Positions 1-7,186 of a DNA stretch of 64,000 nt are shown in pieces (the first letter of the stretch is position 1; every line of letters starts with the position of its first letter). The notes under the pieces are model-generated. The model was given only the letters and a program-made list of their open reading frames with translations, searched no databases and had not been told where the DNA came from. This DNA is from Nocardioides nitrophenolicus (GTDB lineage Bacteria; Actinomycetota; Actinomycetes; Propionibacteriales; Nocardioidaceae), in contig NZ_JAFBBY010000001.1 of NCBI RefSeq assembly GCF_016907515.1, positions 1,860,001 to 1,924,000 on the forward strand, in the 5' to 3' direction. Position numbers and translations under genes: made by a program.

Positions 1-1261
1 GGGTGGGCATGACCAGCACGTCGTGGGTCGCCAGCGGGGCGTCGTACGCCGCCGCGAGGCGCCGCTCGAGGTTGCGCGCCTTGCCGTACGCCGCGCCGTA
101 GCCCTCGCGCAGCGACCAGGTGCCACCGAGGGCGACCAGCTTGACGGTCTCGGAGAAGGCGGCCGGGTCGCGACGCCAGCGCTCGCCGTAGAACGCCATC
201 TGCTCGGGGTCGTAGCCGCCCTTCCAGTTCAGCCCGTAGGCGTTGCCCTGGACCATCTGCCAGGTCGCGCCCTCGACCGAGATCACGTCCCACAGCGCGG
301 CGCCGTGCTTGTGCCAGGGGATCGCGACCTCCTCGGCGACGTGACCGGCGGCGGTCAGCCGCTCGATCGCGTCCCGGACCACCGCGTTGACGCCGGGGTC
401 GGAGTTGGCCTGGTCGAAGCCCTCGCTCACGACGCCGATCCGCAGGCCGCGGTCGAGCCGGCCGAGCGCGGCGACGTAGTCCTCGCCGGCGACGCCGGTG
501 GGCTGGCGCGGGTCGGCCCCGTCGGCGCCGGCGAGCACGCTGAGCAGCGCCGCGGCGTCGGCCACCGTCGGCGCGATCGGGCCGAGGTGGTCGATCGACT
601 GCTCGATCGGGAAGGCGCCGGTGTAGGGCACCAGGCCGAAGCTGGGCTTGTGTCCCACGACGCCGCAGAAGGCCGCCGGGATCCGGATCGAGCCACCCTG
701 GTCGCCACCCACCGCGAGGTCCACCTCGCCGGCCGCGACGAGGGCCGCGCTGCCGCTGGACGAGCCGCCGGTGGTGCGGTCGAGGTCCCACGGGTTGCGG
801 ACCGGGCCGGTCTTCGCGGTGTGCGAGGCGCCGGAGAAGCACAGGTCCTCGCAGACCGCCTTCCCGGCGATCGTGGCGCCGGCGTCCAGCAGCCGGGTGA
901 CCACGGTGGCGTCCCGGGCCGGCACGAAGCCGCGCACCGTCTCCGAGCCGTTCATCATCGGCACCCCGGCCACGGCGATGTTGTCCTTGACCGCCACCCG
1001 CCGCCCCGCCAGTGGACCGCTGTCCGCGCCGGTCAGCTCGGTCGTGACGTACCAGGCGCCGAGCGGGTCGTCGGCCGGCTCCGCCCAGTCCCGGTCGGGC
1101 GCGCTCGGCGCCACCTCGGCGTCGTACAGCTCCTCGACGACCGCCCACGAGCCCAGCAGGCCGGTGGCCGCGGCGTGGTAGAAGTCCAGGTCCCCGTCGG
1201 CGATGCCGAGCCGCAGCTCGCCCGCCAGGTCCCTGATCGCCGTTCGGGACGGCAGCTCCAT
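1..1261 (-). CDS. Amidase (amidase signature family), C-terminus cut off by window edge
   Basis: Hydrolyses a carboxamide, or acts as a related amidotransferase-like enzyme; the substrate cannot be told. About 420 residues are visible and the frame is open to the left edge. The amidase-signature Ser-cisSer-Lys triad is present: Lys at about residue 92 (AVKDN), a Gly/Ser-rich stretch with the cis-Ser at about 167-169 (GGSSSGSAA), and the nucleophile Ser at about 191 (GGDQGGSIRIPA). The ATG at 1261 has a purine-rich upstream stretch. It is divergent from the AraC-type regulator at 1453, which may control it. The family assignment is firm; the biological substrate is not. Confidence 0.9.
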   Translation of the reverse strand, partial: MELPSRTAIRDLAGELRLGIADGDLDFYHAAATGLLGSWAVVEELYDAEVAPSAPDRDWAEPADDPLGAWYVTTELTGADSGPLAGRRVAVKDNIAVAGVPMMNGSETVRGFVPARDATVVTRLLDAGATIAGKAVCEDLCFSGASHTAKTGPVRNPWDLDRTTGGSSSGSAALVAAGEVDLAVGGDQGGSIRIPAAFCGVVGHKPSFGLVPYTGAFPIEQSIDHLGPIAPTVADAAALLSVLAGADGADPRQPTGVAGEDYVAALGRLDRGLRIGVVSEGFDQANSDPGVNAVVRDAIERLTAAGHVAEEVAIPWHKHGAALWDVISVEGATWQMVQGNAYGLNWKGGYDPEQMAFYGERWRRDPAAFSETVKLVALGGTWSLREGYGAAYGKARNLERRLAAAYDAPLATHDVLVMPT

Positions 1262-1452
1262 GGCAGTTCCTCCTCTTCGTCGTTCCTGGCGGCAGAGCGA
1301 ACGCCCGGCGCACCGGCCGGGTCAATGGCCGTGCGGGGTCGAGGAGCGGGATGGATAGGGAGAGTCAAGGGCAGGCGAGCCAGGTCCATGCCGGACGCCG
1401 GTACCCACGGAAGAGGGTTGACCGGCCCCGGGCCGGGGCGCAGGGTTGGTCC

Positions 1453-2457
1453 ATGCCAGGGTGGTTCGAGATCAACGCCGCGGATCGGCCGGCTCCTCAG
1501 CGCCCGGAGTACTGGCGCAGCGCGGTGTGCGACCAGTTCGTGCCGCTGGCGGTCGAGCCGGGCGGCGGCATGCTGCGCGGCCGGGTCGCGGGCGGCGACG
1601 TCGCCGAGCTGCGCCTGCGCCGGATCCGCGCAACCCAGCACGGGTTCGAGCGCCGGCAGCGCGACATCAGCGCGGCCGACCCGGAGGTGCTGCACCTGCT
1701 GCTGCTCGACCACGGCGAGACGCTGGTCGAGCAGGACGACCGCGCCACCTCGATGACGCCGGGCGACCTGCTGCTCTACGACAGCTCACGCCCGTTCCGG
1801 TTCCGCACGGCCGGCGAGTTCCAGTTCACGATCTGCCTGATGCCCAAGCGGCTGCTTCCCGTCCCCGAGCGGGTCCAGCGCACCTGGACGGCCCGGGCTC
1901 TTCCCAGCGCGCACGGCGTGGCGGCCGCGGTCGCCCCGCTGCTCGCCTCGCTCGCCCGCCACGGCTCCACCGCCGACGCGGCCCAGCAGCTCGCGCTCCA
2001 GCAGGCCATGGTGAGCATGTACGTCGCACTGCTCTCCGAGACCGGCGTCGAGGGGCGTCCGCCGGCGGTCAACCTCTCGCTGGCGAAGTCCTATATCGCC
2101 CGCAACCTCGGTGATCCCCGGCTCTCCCCCGCCGACGTCGCCGCCGCGTGCAGCCTCTCCCTGAGCTATCTGCACCGCCTGTTCGCCAACGACGGCAGCA
2201 CCGTCGCCGGCTACGTGCGCGAGCAGCGCCTCCAGGCCGCCCACCGCGACCTCCTCGAGGCCGCGGTGCAGCAGCCGGTCGCCCAGATCGCGGAGCGCTG
2301 GGGGATCACCGACCCGGCGCACTTCAGCCGGATGTTCAAGAAGCGGTTCGGGAGCTCGCCGGCCGAGCTGCGCCGCCGGTGGCGGGTCGACTCCCCGGGC
2401 CGGACGTACGACGACACCCGGCCCGGGAACGCGGAGCTCACGCCAGCAGCGCGTTGA
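1453..2457 (+). CDS. AraC family transcriptional regulator
   Basis: A DNA-binding regulator of 334 aa. The N-terminal two thirds looks like the AraC-binding-like sensor domain common in actinobacterial catabolic regulators (DLLLYDSSRPFRF motif near residue 100). The C-terminal about 100 residues carry two helix-turn-helix segments (AAACSLSLSYLHRLF and IAERWGITDPAHFSRMFKKRFG). I chose ATG 1453 because homologous regulators begin with a short WFE-like lead-in; the frame stays open upstream to 1351 but that part is low-complexity. It is divergent from the amidase and convergent with the aldehyde dehydrogenase, overlapping its 3' end by 20 bp. The target is probably the amidase, by position only. 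Confidence 0.88.
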   Translation: MPGWFEINAADRPAPQRPEYWRSAVCDQFVPLAVEPGGGMLRGRVAGGDVAELRLRRIRATQHGFERRQRDISAADPEVLHLLLLDHGETLVEQDDRATSMTPGDLLLYDSSRPFRFRTAGEFQFTICLMPKRLLPVPERVQRTWTARALPSAHGVAAAVAPLLASLARHGSTADAAQQLALQQAMVSMYVALLSETGVEGRPPAVNLSLAKSYIARNLGDPRLSPADVAAACSLSLSYLHRLFANDGSTVAGYVREQRLQAAHRDLLEAAVQQPVAQIAERWGITDPAHFSRMFKKRFGSSPAELRRRWRVDSPGRTYDDTRPGNAELTPAAR

Positions 2458-3946
2458 CCGACTTCTGCTCGGTGTAGGCGTCGATCGCCGACGCACCGAG
2501 CTCGCGGCCCCAGCCGGACTGCTTGTAGCCGCCGAACGGCATCGCCGCGTCGAAGGCGTTGTGGCAGTTGATCCACACCGTGCCGGCCTTGATCTGGCGG
2601 GCCGTGCGGTGCGCCTTCGTGACATCGCGGGTCCACACCGACGCCGCGAGCCCGTACGGCGTGTCATTGGCCGCCGCGGCCACGCCCCGCTCCGCGTTGA
2701 ACGGGGTGGCGACGACCACGGGACCGAAGATCTCCTCGCGGTAGACGCTGAACGAGGAGTCGACGTCGACCAGGACGGTCGGCTCGACGTAGTAGCCGGT
2801 GTCGCCGTGGCGCCGGCCGCCGGTGAGCGCCCGGGCCCCGTCGCGCAGGCCGGCGTCGACGTACCCGAGGACCCGGTCCAGCTGGGTCTGCGAGACGAGC
2901 GGGCCGACGGTGGCGGTGGGGTCGAGGCCGGGACCGAGCTTGCTGGCGGCCGCGACCTCCGCGACCTTCTCGGTGAACTCGTCGAAGATCCGGTCCTCCA
3001 CGAGCAGCCGGGTGCCGCTGGTGCAGGTCTGGCCGTGGTTGAACAGGAAGCCCGACGCGGTGCCGGGGACGGCGAGGTCGAGGTCGGCGTCGGCGTACAC
3101 GACCTGGGGGCTCTTGCCGCCCAGCTCCAGCGAGACCTTCTTCAGGTTGCCCTTGGCCGCGTCGACGATCAGCTTGCCGACCTCGGTGGAGCCGGTGAAC
3201 GCGATCTTGTCGACGTCGTCGTGCGCGGCGAGCGCGGCGCCCGCGTCGCCGTACCCGGTCACGACGTTGAACACGCCGTCCGGCAGGCCGCACTCGGCCA
3301 TGATCTCGGCGAGCCGCAGCGCGGTGAGCGGGGTGTCCTCGGCGGGCTTGAGCACCACCGTGTTGCCGCAGGTGAGCGCGACGGGGATCTTGAAGGCGGC
3401 CATGAGGAGCGGGAAGTTCCACGGCACGATCGCGCCGCAGACGCCGACCGGCTCGCGCAGCGTGTAGGCGTGCCACTGGGTGCCGGGCGCCCACGGGACC
3501 GAGACCGGGATGGTGCGGCCCTCGATCTTGGTCGCCCAGCCGGCGTAGTACTGGAACAGCTCCGCGACCCAGGTGATGTCGACGGCCTGCGCGACCGCGG
3601 CCGACTTGCCGTTGTCGAGCGACTCGAGCTGGGCGAGCTCCTCGGCGTGGTCGTAGATCGCCTCGCCGATCCTGAACAGCAGCCGCTGCCGCTGGGCCGG
3701 CGTCCACAGCGACCACTCCCCCTCGAACGCGGTGCGGGCGGCCCGGACGGCGCGGTCGACGTCCTCGGCGGCGCCGTACGCGACCTCGGTGAGGACCTGA
3801 CCGGTGGCGGGGTCGCGGGTCTCGAAGGTGCGGCCGGTCGCCGCATCCACCCAGGCGCCGCCGATGAACAGGCGCTTGGGGCGGGCGAGCCAGTCGCGCA
3901 CCTCCGGCAGCACGGCGTGGTCGGTGGGGACGAGCAGGTCGGTCAT
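2438..3946 (-). CDS. NAD(P)-dependent aldehyde dehydrogenase
   Basis: Oxidises an aldehyde to the carboxylic acid. The protein is 502 aa, normal for the family. It has the general-base Glu at about 274 (ELGGKSP), catalytic Cys at about 308 (GQTCTSG), the NAD-fold stretch PWNFPL, and the C-terminal MPFGGYKQSGWGRE. The ATG at 3946 follows a good GGAGG. It lies downstream of the alcohol dehydrogenase-moxR-VWA genes on the same strand, after a 105-bp gap that holds its own copy of the 17-bp dyad found upstream of the alcohol dehydrogenase. It therefore probably takes the aldehyde made by that enzyme and shares its activator. Confidence 0.95.
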   Translation of the reverse strand: MTDLLVPTDHAVLPEVRDWLARPKRLFIGGAWVDAATGRTFETRDPATGQVLTEVAYGAAEDVDRAVRAARTAFEGEWSLWTPAQRQRLLFRIGEAIYDHAEELAQLESLDNGKSAAVAQAVDITWVAELFQYYAGWATKIEGRTIPVSVPWAPGTQWHAYTLREPVGVCGAIVPWNFPLLMAAFKIPVALTCGNTVVLKPAEDTPLTALRLAEIMAECGLPDGVFNVVTGYGDAGAALAAHDDVDKIAFTGSTEVGKLIVDAAKGNLKKVSLELGGKSPQVVYADADLDLAVPGTASGFLFNHGQTCTSGTRLLVEDRIFDEFTEKVAEVAAASKLGPGLDPTATVGPLVSQTQLDRVLGYVDAGLRDGARALTGGRRHGDTGYYVEPTVLVDVDSSFSVYREEIFGPVVVATPFNAERGVAAAANDTPYGLAASVWTRDVTKAHRTARQIKAGTVWINCHNAFDAAMPFGGYKQSGWGRELGASAIDAYTEQKSVNALLA

Positions 3947-4011
3947 GGTTCCTCCGTTGCGGGGTGGGCGTTCGGTGCGGTGCGAGCGTCGTCCGGCCCG
4001 GGGAGCGGCGG

Positions 4012-4028
4012 TGTTCAGCTTCTGGACA
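4012..4028. promoter_or_regulatory. 17-bp operator-like dyad, copy 1 (upstream of aldehyde dehydrogenase)
   Basis: TGTTCAG-CTT-CTGGACA: 7-bp arms matching at 6 of 7 positions, separated by 3 bp. It lies 66 bp upstream of the aldehyde dehydrogenase start. The same arms occur at 7104-7120 between the alcohol dehydrogenase and the GAF/Fis-type regulator. I infer that this is the binding site of that regulator. Confidence 0.65.
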
Positions 4029-4051
4029 ATCGGCGCTGCCGCGGGGCGCGC

Positions 4052-4996
4052 TCAGGGCGCGAGCAGCCGGTCGAGGACGCCGGGCAGCTCGGCCAGCCGG
4101 TCGAGCGAGGCCATCCGGGCCCCGGCCGCGCGGGCGAAGCGGCGCGCCTCGTCGTCGTCCGAGGCGGGCGCGACGACCAGCAGCTCGTCGAGGCCGCGCG
4201 CCGCGGGCAGCGGGTCGACGTCGTCAGTGACCCGGCAGTCGGAGAGCAGCACCGTGATCCGGCGCCGGGCCCGGGCGCCGGCGAGCTGCTCGCGCGCGGC
4301 CCGCAGCGCGGCGTCGAGCGAGGTCATGCCGTGCCCGCGCAGGCCGAGCACCCGCTCGACGGTGCGCCGGGCCGGGCTCGTCGTACCGAGGGCGAGGACG
4401 GTCTCGGCGCGCCGGTCGAAGGCGACGACCGCGAGCTCGCCGCCGGACTCGGCCGAGCGCAGCGCGCACGCCGCGGCGGCCATGGCGGCGGTCGCGAGCC
4501 GCCGGCCGTCCATCGAGCCGGAGCGGTCGACGAGCAGGCACAGCGCGCTCGCGGGCCGCTCCCAGAGCGACGAGGTCAGCTCGTCGAGGGCCGGTGGACG
4601 GCCCTCGCCCCGGGCCACGGCGACCGCCTCCAGGGAGGCGTCCAGGTCGAGGTCGCCGCCGCGGTCGGCGCGGGCGGGGCGCAGTCGGCCGGCACCGATC
4701 CGGCCGTGCGGGCCGCTGCGCGCCCGCTCGATGACCAGCCGCGGCACCAGGGCCTGCACCCGCGCCCGCAGCGCGGGATCGGTGGCCCGGCTCATCAGCG
4801 CGAGCAGCGGCAGCACGTCGTCCGGGTCCTCGGCGACGGCCGCCTCCACGGCCTCGACGTCGAGCTCGCCGACCTCGGGCGAGAGCTCCTGGAAGCGCGG
4901 GTTGCGCGCCAGCTCGGCGCGGCCGTGGGTGCGGTCCGGACGGCCGCGCCGGGATGCCGGTGGTGGTTCGCCCGCCCCGGCCGGGGGCGGGCTCAG
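4052..4996 (-). CDS. VWA-domain protein, partner of MoxR ATPase
   Basis: A von Willebrand factor A protein with the metal-ion-dependent adhesion site DRSGSMDG (DxSxS) and a downstream Thr in HGMTSLDAA. MoxR-VWA pairs act as chaperones that activate or load cofactor into enzymes. The usual starts do not fit well. The only in-frame GTG (4849) would remove a plausible coding stretch (NPRFQELSPEVGELDVEAVE), while a CTG at 4996 overlaps the moxR stop codon as CTGA, so I draw the gene from there. N-terminal residues are Pro/Gly-rich and poorly conserved-looking. It is translationally coupled to moxR and precedes the aldehyde dehydrogenase. The start is uncertain; the family is secure. Confidence 0.82.
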   Translation of the reverse strand: MSPPPAGAGEPPPASRRGRPDRTHGRAELARNPRFQELSPEVGELDVEAVEAAVAEDPDDVLPLLALMSRATDPALRARVQALVPRLVIERARSGPHGRIGAGRLRPARADRGGDLDLDASLEAVAVARGEGRPPALDELTSSLWERPASALCLLVDRSGSMDGRRLATAAMAAAACALRSAESGGELAVVAFDRRAETVLALGTTSPARRTVERVLGLRGHGMTSLDAALRAAREQLAGARARRRITVLLSDCRVTDDVDPLPAARGLDELLVVAPASDDDEARRFARAAGARMASLDRLAELPGVLDRLLAP

Positions 4997-5916
4997 GCTC
5001 CCCCCGGGCTCGGCTCCTCCTGCGCGCCACTTCGCGCCGGGTCGGCACCATCTTCCGAGCCACTTTCTGCCGGGTCGGCGAAATGGGTGCGGTAGAGCTC
5101 GGTGATGATCTCCTCGGGCGAGCGGGTGGAGGCCTCGTCGACCCGGACCCGGCCGCTCAGGGCGACGAGAGCGGCGTCGAGACCGGCGTGCCAGTCGTCC
5201 TCGGCGACGCCGCGGGAGCGGGCCAGCTGGTGGTTGATGCCCGCCAGGTCGATGGTGCCGCGCACCGAGGAGCCGACCCGCAGCTCGGGGTGCTCGCGGG
5301 TCGCCCGGACCAGGGCCACGGCACGGTCCCGCCAGTCGTCGGAGGGCACCGGCGCGCGCTGCGCGAGGATCCGCGCCTCCGAGTCGGCGGACTGGTAGCC
5401 CATCGCGATCCGGCAGGTCCGGTCGTAGACGGCCGAGGAGACCCGGGCGGTGCCGACGGCGTCGTACGGGTTCATCGCGGCGACGACGGCGAAGCCCGGG
5501 GCCGCGCGCACCGCCCCGAGCCGTGGCACCACGATCTCCCGCTCCGACATGACCGTGAGCAGGGTGTTGAGGGTCTCCTCGGGCACCCGGTTGAGCTCCT
5601 CGACGTACAGCAGGCCGCCCTCGCGCATCGCGGTGAGCAGCGGCCCGTCGACGAAGACGTCCGGCTGGTAGCCCCGGCTGAGCACCAGGGCGGGGTCGAA
5701 GTGGCCGACCAGCCGGGCCGGGGTCAGCTCGGCGTTGCCCTCGACGAGGGCGAACGAGCGGTCCCGGCCGGCGGCGACCCGGCGCAGCAGGGTGGTCTTG
5801 CCGGTCCCGGGAGGCCCCTCGAGGACGACGTGGGCGCCACTGGCCAGCGCCGCCTCGAGGAGCTCGGTCTCCCGCGCCCGGTCGACGACCGCGAGCGCCG
5901 CGAGCACAGCGGTCAT
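4993..5916 (-). CDS. MoxR family AAA+ ATPase
   Basis: A 307-aa AAA+ chaperone ATPase. Walker A is GPPGTGKT at residues 34-41, Walker B is GGLLYVEELNR near 105-115, and a sensor-like AAMNPYDAVGT follows. The ATG overlaps the alcohol dehydrogenase stop as TGATG, and its own stop overlaps the VWA gene, so the three are translationally coupled. It probably remodels or activates the neighbouring dehydrogenase together with the VWA protein. The last 30 residues are unusual: two 11-residue repeats of the form ADPAxSG, encoded by DNA related to the intergenic repeat array at 36435-36690. Confidence 0.92.
   Translation of the reverse strand: MTAVLAALAVVDRARETELLEAALASGAHVVLEGPPGTGKTTLLRRVAAGRDRSFALVEGNAELTPARLVGHFDPALVLSRGYQPDVFVDGPLLTAMREGGLLYVEELNRVPEETLNTLLTVMSEREIVVPRLGAVRAAPGFAVVAAMNPYDAVGTARVSSAVYDRTCRIAMGYQSADSEARILAQRAPVPSDDWRDRAVALVRATREHPELRVGSSVRGTIDLAGINHQLARSRGVAEDDWHAGLDAALVALSGRVRVDEASTRSPEEIITELYRTHFADPAESGSEDGADPARSGAQEEPSPGGA
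5028..5093. repeat. Two 33-bp repeat units inside the 3' end of moxR
   Basis: Two tandem units begin with CAC and share the core CGGGTCGGC (cores at 5037-5046 and 5070-5079). They match the core of the 32-bp-period array at 36435-36690, but here the period is 33 bp, which keeps the reading frame and yields the ADPAxSG repeat at the protein's C-terminus. Confidence 0.75.
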
Positions 5917-7028
5917 CAGTGCTCGTGGACGACGACGCCCCGGACGTTCTTGCCGTTGAGGAGGTCGTCGTAGCCCTCGTTGACCTCGTCGAGCGTGTAC
6001 GTGCGGGTGATGATCTCGTCGAGCTTGAGGTCGCCGGACTGGTAGAGGCCGAGGATCCGCGGGATGTCGACGGTCGGGTTGCAGTCGCCGAAGAGGCTGC
6101 CGCGCAGCTCCTTGCGGTAGAGCGTGAGCACCGAGCCGGGCAGCTGGATGTTGGTCTCCTCCAGCTTGTTGAGGCCGGTCAGCACCACCTTGCCGCCCTT
6201 GCCGACGGCGTTGAAGCCGTCGGAGACGATCTCCGACGTCATCAGGCCGGGCGTGAGGATCGCCGAGTCGGCCATCTGGCCGCGGGTCAGGTTGGTGATC
6301 GTCTCCATCGCGAGCTCGGCGGACTCGAAGGCGTGGGTGGCGCCGAGCTCCATCGCCTTCTCGCGCTTGTTGGCGAGCGGGTCGATCGCGATCACGTTCT
6401 TCGCGCCGGCCAGCGCCGCGCCCTGGACCGCGTTGATGCCGATGCCGCCGATGCCCATGATCACGACCGTCTCGCCCGCCTTGACCTCGGCGGTGTTGAC
6501 GGCGGCGCCCCAGCCGGTGGGCACGCCGCAGCCGACCAGGACGGCCTTCTCGAGCGGGAGGTCGTCGTCCACCTTGACGCAGGAGTTCTGGTGGATGACG
6601 CCGTACTGGCTGAAGGTGCCGAGCATGCACATCGCGCCGTACTCGCCGGCGGGGCCGGTGATCGGGAACCGCTCGCCGGGCAGGTAGCCGTCGAGGATGG
6701 TCGCACCCATGTCGCAGATCGACTGCTGGCCGTTGGCGCAGTAGCGACAGGTGCCGCAGTTGGGGATGAACGAGCAGACCACGTGGTCACCGACCTTGAC
6801 CCGGGTGACGCCGGGGCCGACCTCCTCGATGATCCCGGCGCCCTCGTGCCCGAGGACCATCGGCAGCCGGGCCTCCAGGTCGCCGTGGGCGATGTGCACG
6901 TCGGAGTGGCACAGGCCGGCGTGGGTGTAGCGGATCAGGACCTCGCCCTCGCGGGGCTTGTCGAGGGTCAGCTCCTCGATCACGATCGGCTTGCCGGTCT
7001 CGTAGACGACTGCGGCCTTGGTCTTCAT
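5916..7028 (-). CDS. NDMA-dependent zinc alcohol dehydrogenase
   Basis: Oxidises an alcohol using a tightly bound NAD(H); enzymes of this actinobacterial family are assayed with N,N-dimethyl-4-nitrosoaniline. The protein is 370 aa. Catalytic zinc ligands are Cys40 and His61-Glu62, structural zinc ligands are Cys91/94/97/105, and the NAD-binding GIGGIG lies near residues 196-201. The ATG at 7028 follows AGGAGA. It is first in the operon with moxR, the VWA gene and the aldehyde dehydrogenase. The dyad at 7104-7120 sits between it and the divergent GAF/Fis-type regulator. The likely job is alcohol to aldehyde, with the acid made by the enzyme at 2438-3946. Confidence 0.93.
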   Translation of the reverse strand: MKTKAAVVYETGKPIVIEELTLDKPREGEVLIRYTHAGLCHSDVHIAHGDLEARLPMVLGHEGAGIIEEVGPGVTRVKVGDHVVCSFIPNCGTCRYCANGQQSICDMGATILDGYLPGERFPITGPAGEYGAMCMLGTFSQYGVIHQNSCVKVDDDLPLEKAVLVGCGVPTGWGAAVNTAEVKAGETVVIMGIGGIGINAVQGAALAGAKNVIAIDPLANKREKAMELGATHAFESAELAMETITNLTRGQMADSAILTPGLMTSEIVSDGFNAVGKGGKVVLTGLNKLEETNIQLPGSVLTLYRKELRGSLFGDCNPTVDIPRILGLYQSGDLKLDEIITRTYTLDEVNEGYDDLLNGKNVRGVVVHEH

Positions 7029-7103
7029 GAGGGTTCTCCTGATCTCGCGCCGGGGACGGCTGGGGTGACGCCCGCCACACTCGCAAGACCGGCCGCGCGT
7101 GAG

Positions 7104-7120
7104 TGTTCAGAAACTGGACA
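7104..7120. promoter_or_regulatory. 17-bp operator-like dyad, copy 2 (alcohol dehydrogenase/regulator intergenic)
   Basis: TGTTCAG-AAA-CTGGACA, the same arms and spacing as at 4012-4028. It lies 76 bp upstream of the alcohol dehydrogenase start and 67 bp upstream of the regulator's GTG, a good position for activation of one gene and autoregulation of the other. Confidence 0.7.
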
Positions 7121-7186
7121 ACCGCCTCCCAACCCTCCTCCGCATACTGTGACGGCCGCCACGACGAGCGACCCAGGGAGGAAACC

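Noticed and set aside
7029..7186. Sigma-54 promoter for the alcohol dehydrogenase
   Set aside because: No GG-N10-GC -24/-12 pair at a sensible distance, and the regulator lacks the sigma-54 contact loop.
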